Shown: positions 61,705 to 64,000 of the stretch, piece by piece
Layout of the letters: each line of letters opens with the position of its first letter
How positions within the stretch are numbered: the first letter of the stretch is position 1
NCBI GenBank assembly: GCA_945877595.1
Contig: CAMDVN010000004.1
Location: forward strand, 1-64,000
Length of the DNA: 64,000 nucleotides
Direction of reading: 5' to 3'
From: Cyanobium sp. NIES-981
Lineage (GTDB): Bacteria > Cyanobacteriota > Cyanobacteriia > PCC-6307 > Cyanobiaceae
Notes under the pieces: generated by a model
What the model was told of the DNA's origin: nothing
The model's database searches: none
The model's input: the letters and a program-made list of their open reading frames with translations, nothing else
Position numbers and translations under genes: made by a program

Positions 61705-63348
61705 ATGGCCCGAGATCCCGGCCGCGTTCTGATTTTCGATACCACCCTGCGCGATGGCGAGCAGTCGCCTGGTGCCAGCCTCAACCTCGAGGAGAAGCTG
61801 GCAATCGCCCAGCAGCTGGCACGGCTGCAGGTCGACATCATCGAAGCAGGTTTCCCCTACGCCAGCCCCGGCGATTTCAATGCCGTGCAGCGCATCGCTG
61901 CCTCCGTGGGCACCGCCGACGGCCCAGTGATCTGCGGCCTGGCCCGCGCCGCGGCCGGCGACATCAAAGCCTGCGCCGAGGCGGTGGGCCCGGCAGCCCA
62001 CAAGCGCATCCACACCTTCATCGCCACCAGCGACATTCACCTCGAGCACAAGCTGCGTAAGAGCCGCTCCGAGGTGCTGGCGATCACCGCCGAGATGGTG
62101 GCCTATGCGCGATCCCTGGTCGACGACGTCGAATTTTCCTGCGAAGACGCCGGCCGCAGTGATCCGGAGTTCATGCACCAGGTGATCGAAGCCGCTATCG
62201 CAGCCGGTGCCACCACGATCAACATCCCCGACACGGTGGGGTACGCCACTCCGGCCGAATTCGGTGGATTGATCGCCGGCATCAACGCCCACGTTCCAAA
62301 CATCGAGCAGGCCGTGATCTCGGTGCACGGCCACAATGACCTGGGTTTGGCAGTCGCCAACTTCTTAGAAGCAGTCAAAAATGGCGCTCGCCAGCTCGAA
62401 TGCACGATCAACGGCATCGGCGAACGGGCCGGCAACGCCTCGCTCGAGGAGCTGGTCATGGCTCTGCACGTGCGCCGCAGCTACTTCAATCCCTTTCTGG
62501 GACGCCCAGCCGAGAGCATCGAGCCGCTCACGGGGGTTCGCACCGAGGAGATCACCAAGACTTCGCGCCTGGTGAGCAACCTCACCGGCATGGCCGTGCA
62601 GCCCAACAAGGCCATCGTGGGTGCCAACGCCTTTGCCCATGAGAGCGGCATCCACCAAGACGGGGTCCTCAAAAACCGCCTCACCTACGAAATCATTGAC
62701 GCCCGCACGGTGGGCTTGGCCGACAACCGCATTTCCCTGGGCAAGCTGAGCGGCCGCAGCGCCTTTCGGGCCCGGCTAGAGGAACTGGGCTACACCCTCG
62801 AGCGCGACGTCCTCGACGACGCCTTTGCACGCTTCAAGGAGCTGGCCGACCGCAAGCGCGAAATTGGCGACCGTGACCTCGAAGCCATTGTCAGCGAGCA
62901 GGTGCAGCAGCACGATGTGGCCCATTACGTCCTCAAGAGCGTGCAGGTGAGCTGCGGCACGGGCCTGCAGCCCACCGCCACGGTCACCCTGTGCTTTGGC
63001 GACGGCACCGAGCGCACCGAAGCGGCAATTGGCACCGGACCAGTGGATGCGGTCTGCCAGGCCCTTAACAACCTGGCCCAGGTGCCCAACGACCTGGTTG
63101 AGTTTTCGGTCAAGAGCGTCACCGAGGGCATCGATGCGATGGGCGACGTCACGATCAGGCTGCGGGCCAATGGGGTGCTGTACTCAGGCCACTCGGCCAA
63201 CACCGACATCGTGGTGGCCGCGGCCCAAGCTTTCGTCAACGCCCTCAACCGCTTGGTGACAGGCGGCCGTCAGCTGCCCCTGCATCCGCAAAAGACACCC
63301 CTGCCGGCCCTGGGTGACCTGCCCCTGGCCGAGCGCCCACGGGTATGA
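61705..63348 (+). CDS. leuA: 2-isopropylmalate synthase
   Basis: Condenses acetyl-CoA with 2-oxoisovalerate, the first step of leucine synthesis. The 547-residue protein starts [20 protein letters not shown], has [28 protein letters not shown], the metal motif [45 protein letters not shown], and a C-terminal LeuA allosteric domain ([20 protein letters not shown]) for leucine feedback. Start ATG 61705. The stop is 8 bp before the next gene. Confidence 0.97.
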   Translation: MARDPGRVLIFDTTLRDGEQSPGASLNLEEKLAIAQQLARLQVDIIEAGFPYASPGDFNAVQRIAASVGTADGPVICGLARAAAGDIKACAEAVGPAAHKRIHTFIATSDIHLEHKLRKSRSEVLAITAEMVAYARSLVDDVEFSCEDAGRSDPEFMHQVIEAAIAAGATTINIPDTVGYATPAEFGGLIAGINAHVPNIEQAVISVHGHNDLGLAVANFLEAVKNGARQLECTINGIGERAGNASLEELVMALHVRRSYFNPFLGRPAESIEPLTGVRTEEITKTSRLVSNLTGMAVQPNKAIVGANAFAHESGIHQDGVLKNRLTYEIIDARTVGLADNRISLGKLSGRSAFRARLEELGYTLERDVLDDAFARFKELADRKREIGDRDLEAIVSEQVQQHDVAHYVLKSVQVSCGTGLQPTATVTLCFGDGTERTEAAIGTGPVDAVCQALNNLAQVPNDLVEFSVKSVTEGIDAMGDVTIRLRANGVLYSGHSANTDIVVAAAQAFVNALNRLVTGGRQLPLHPQKTPLPALGDLPLAERPRV

Positions 63349-63355
63349 AACGGGT

Positions 63356-64000
63356 ATGAAAGAACAGTCCACCCCGGTGGCCACGGCCCTGCAGCTGAGT
63401 GTGCTGTTGCTGCTGGCCCTAGCGATGCTGGTGCCGCTGCTCTGGCTGGTGAGCACCTCGCTCAAGGGTCCGGCTGAAAATATTTTCACTAGCCCGCCAG
63501 CGCTGCTGCCAACTCAACCCAGCCTGGAGGCCTACGGACGCCTGTTTTCAGGCAGTCCCATGGGGACTTACCTGCTCAACAGCACGATTGTGAGCAGCCT
63601 GGCGGTGTTGGCCAACCTGCTGTTTTGCTCGCTGGCGGCCTATCCACTGGCGCGGCTGCGCTTTGCCGGTCGCGGTCTGGTGCTGGCCCTGGTGGTGGCC
63701 ACGATTCTGATCCCGTTTCAGGTGGTGATGATCCCGCTGTACCTGCTGATGGTCCAGATCGGCCTGCGCAACACCTTGGCGGCGCTGATCATTCCCCAAG
63801 CCGCCACCGCCTTTGGGATTTTTCTGCTGCGCCAGAGCTTTGTGGGGGTGCCGGTGGAGCTCGAGGAGGCGGCCCGATGCGACGGCTGCAGCCCAGTGGG
63901 TGAATGGTGGAACGTGATGATCCCAGCCGCCAAGGCAGACCTGATCACCCTGGCGATGTTTGTGTTTATCGGCACCTGGAGCGACTTCCTCTGGCCCCTG
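63356..64000 (+). CDS. ABC transporter permease (sugar type, MalG-like), partial
   Basis: Fragment of an inner-membrane permease of carbohydrate ABC importers, truncated by the window end at residue 215. It has an N-terminal helix (LQLSVLLLLALAMLVPLLWL), STSLKGPAENIF, FSGSPMGTYLLNSTIVSSLA, further helices, and the EAA loop VELEEAARCDGCSPVGEWWN for contact with the ATPase. Other subunits are presumably beyond the window. It begins 8 bp after leuA; an 11-bp duplication (cgggtatgaaa) covers the junction. Confidence 0.9.
   Translation, partial: MKEQSTPVATALQLSVLLLLALAMLVPLLWLVSTSLKGPAENIFTSPPALLPTQPSLEAYGRLFSGSPMGTYLLNSTIVSSLAVLANLLFCSLAAYPLARLRFAGRGLVLALVVATILIPFQVVMIPLYLLMVQIGLRNTLAALIIPQAATAFGIFLLRQSFVGVPVELEEAARCDGCSPVGEWWNVMIPAAKADLITLAMFVFIGTWSDFLWPL

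Overview
The window is chromosome from a GC-rich unicellular picocyanobacterium of the Synechococcus/Cyanobium type. Support comes from photosystem I psaF-psaJ, cytochrome b6f genes petC-petA and petG, cytochrome cM, chlI, a high-light-inducible protein, a CAAD protein, lycopene cyclase, GuaB3, and cyanobacterial families DUF3067, DUF3370 and DUF1400. Genes are tightly packed on both strands, with many ATGA or TGATG junctions and several convergent pairs whose 3' ends overlap by 23-53 bp.

Layout. 0-7 kb: end of an ion channel, a GT9-like glycosyltransferase, ispD, an LD-carboxypeptidase with ubiA, ppx and a RodZ-like protein. 7-10 kb: tRNA-Val(CAC) flanked by a 15-bp tandem array and a perfect inverted repeat, then an Mqo-like oxidoreductase. 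9.4-17 kb: petC-petA-lgt-cobM, DUF3067, tatC with an NFACT/RqcH gene, gmk and psaF-psaJ. 17-25 kb: tsaD, hli, pilT, wecB, a pterin dehydratase, a membrane-fusion protein, ychF and an MFS carrier. 25-30 kb: a secreted hydrolase and a partial peptide-type ABC transporter. 30-44 kb: a long minus-strand housekeeping run (hom, sufE, folate ligase, ruvC, chlI, DUF3370, serine hydrolase, TrmJ-type methylase, cytM, rsmD, hisH, trxA, guaB3, CAAD, homocysteine biosynthesis), interrupted by petG. 44-49 kb: gyrA, an unusual acetolactate-decarboxylase-like/CARDB fusion, and lycopene cyclase. 61.7-64 kb: leuA and a truncated sugar-type ABC permease.

The most accessory-looking part is 49-61.7 kb. It has small secreted proteins, a porin gene broken by a 14-bp tandem duplication, and three separately exported enzymes that could form a path outside the cytoplasmic membrane: a 5'-nucleotidase-type metallophosphatase, a nucleoside hydrolase and a guanine deaminase. 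Between them lie a symporter fused to a binding-protein domain and a GH57 enzyme. Together they suggest extracytoplasmic breakdown of purine nucleotides to phosphate, ribose and xanthine. This is inferred from domains, signal peptides and proximity.

A second theme is short tandem repeats of about 13-17 bp, often 15 bp. They sit between genes and inside genes, in RsmD, the TrmJ-type methylase, PilT, the Mqo-like protein and the porin. Multiples of 3 are tolerated as peptide repeats; the 14-bp unit broke the porin. No CRISPR array, rRNA, transposase or prophage was seen.
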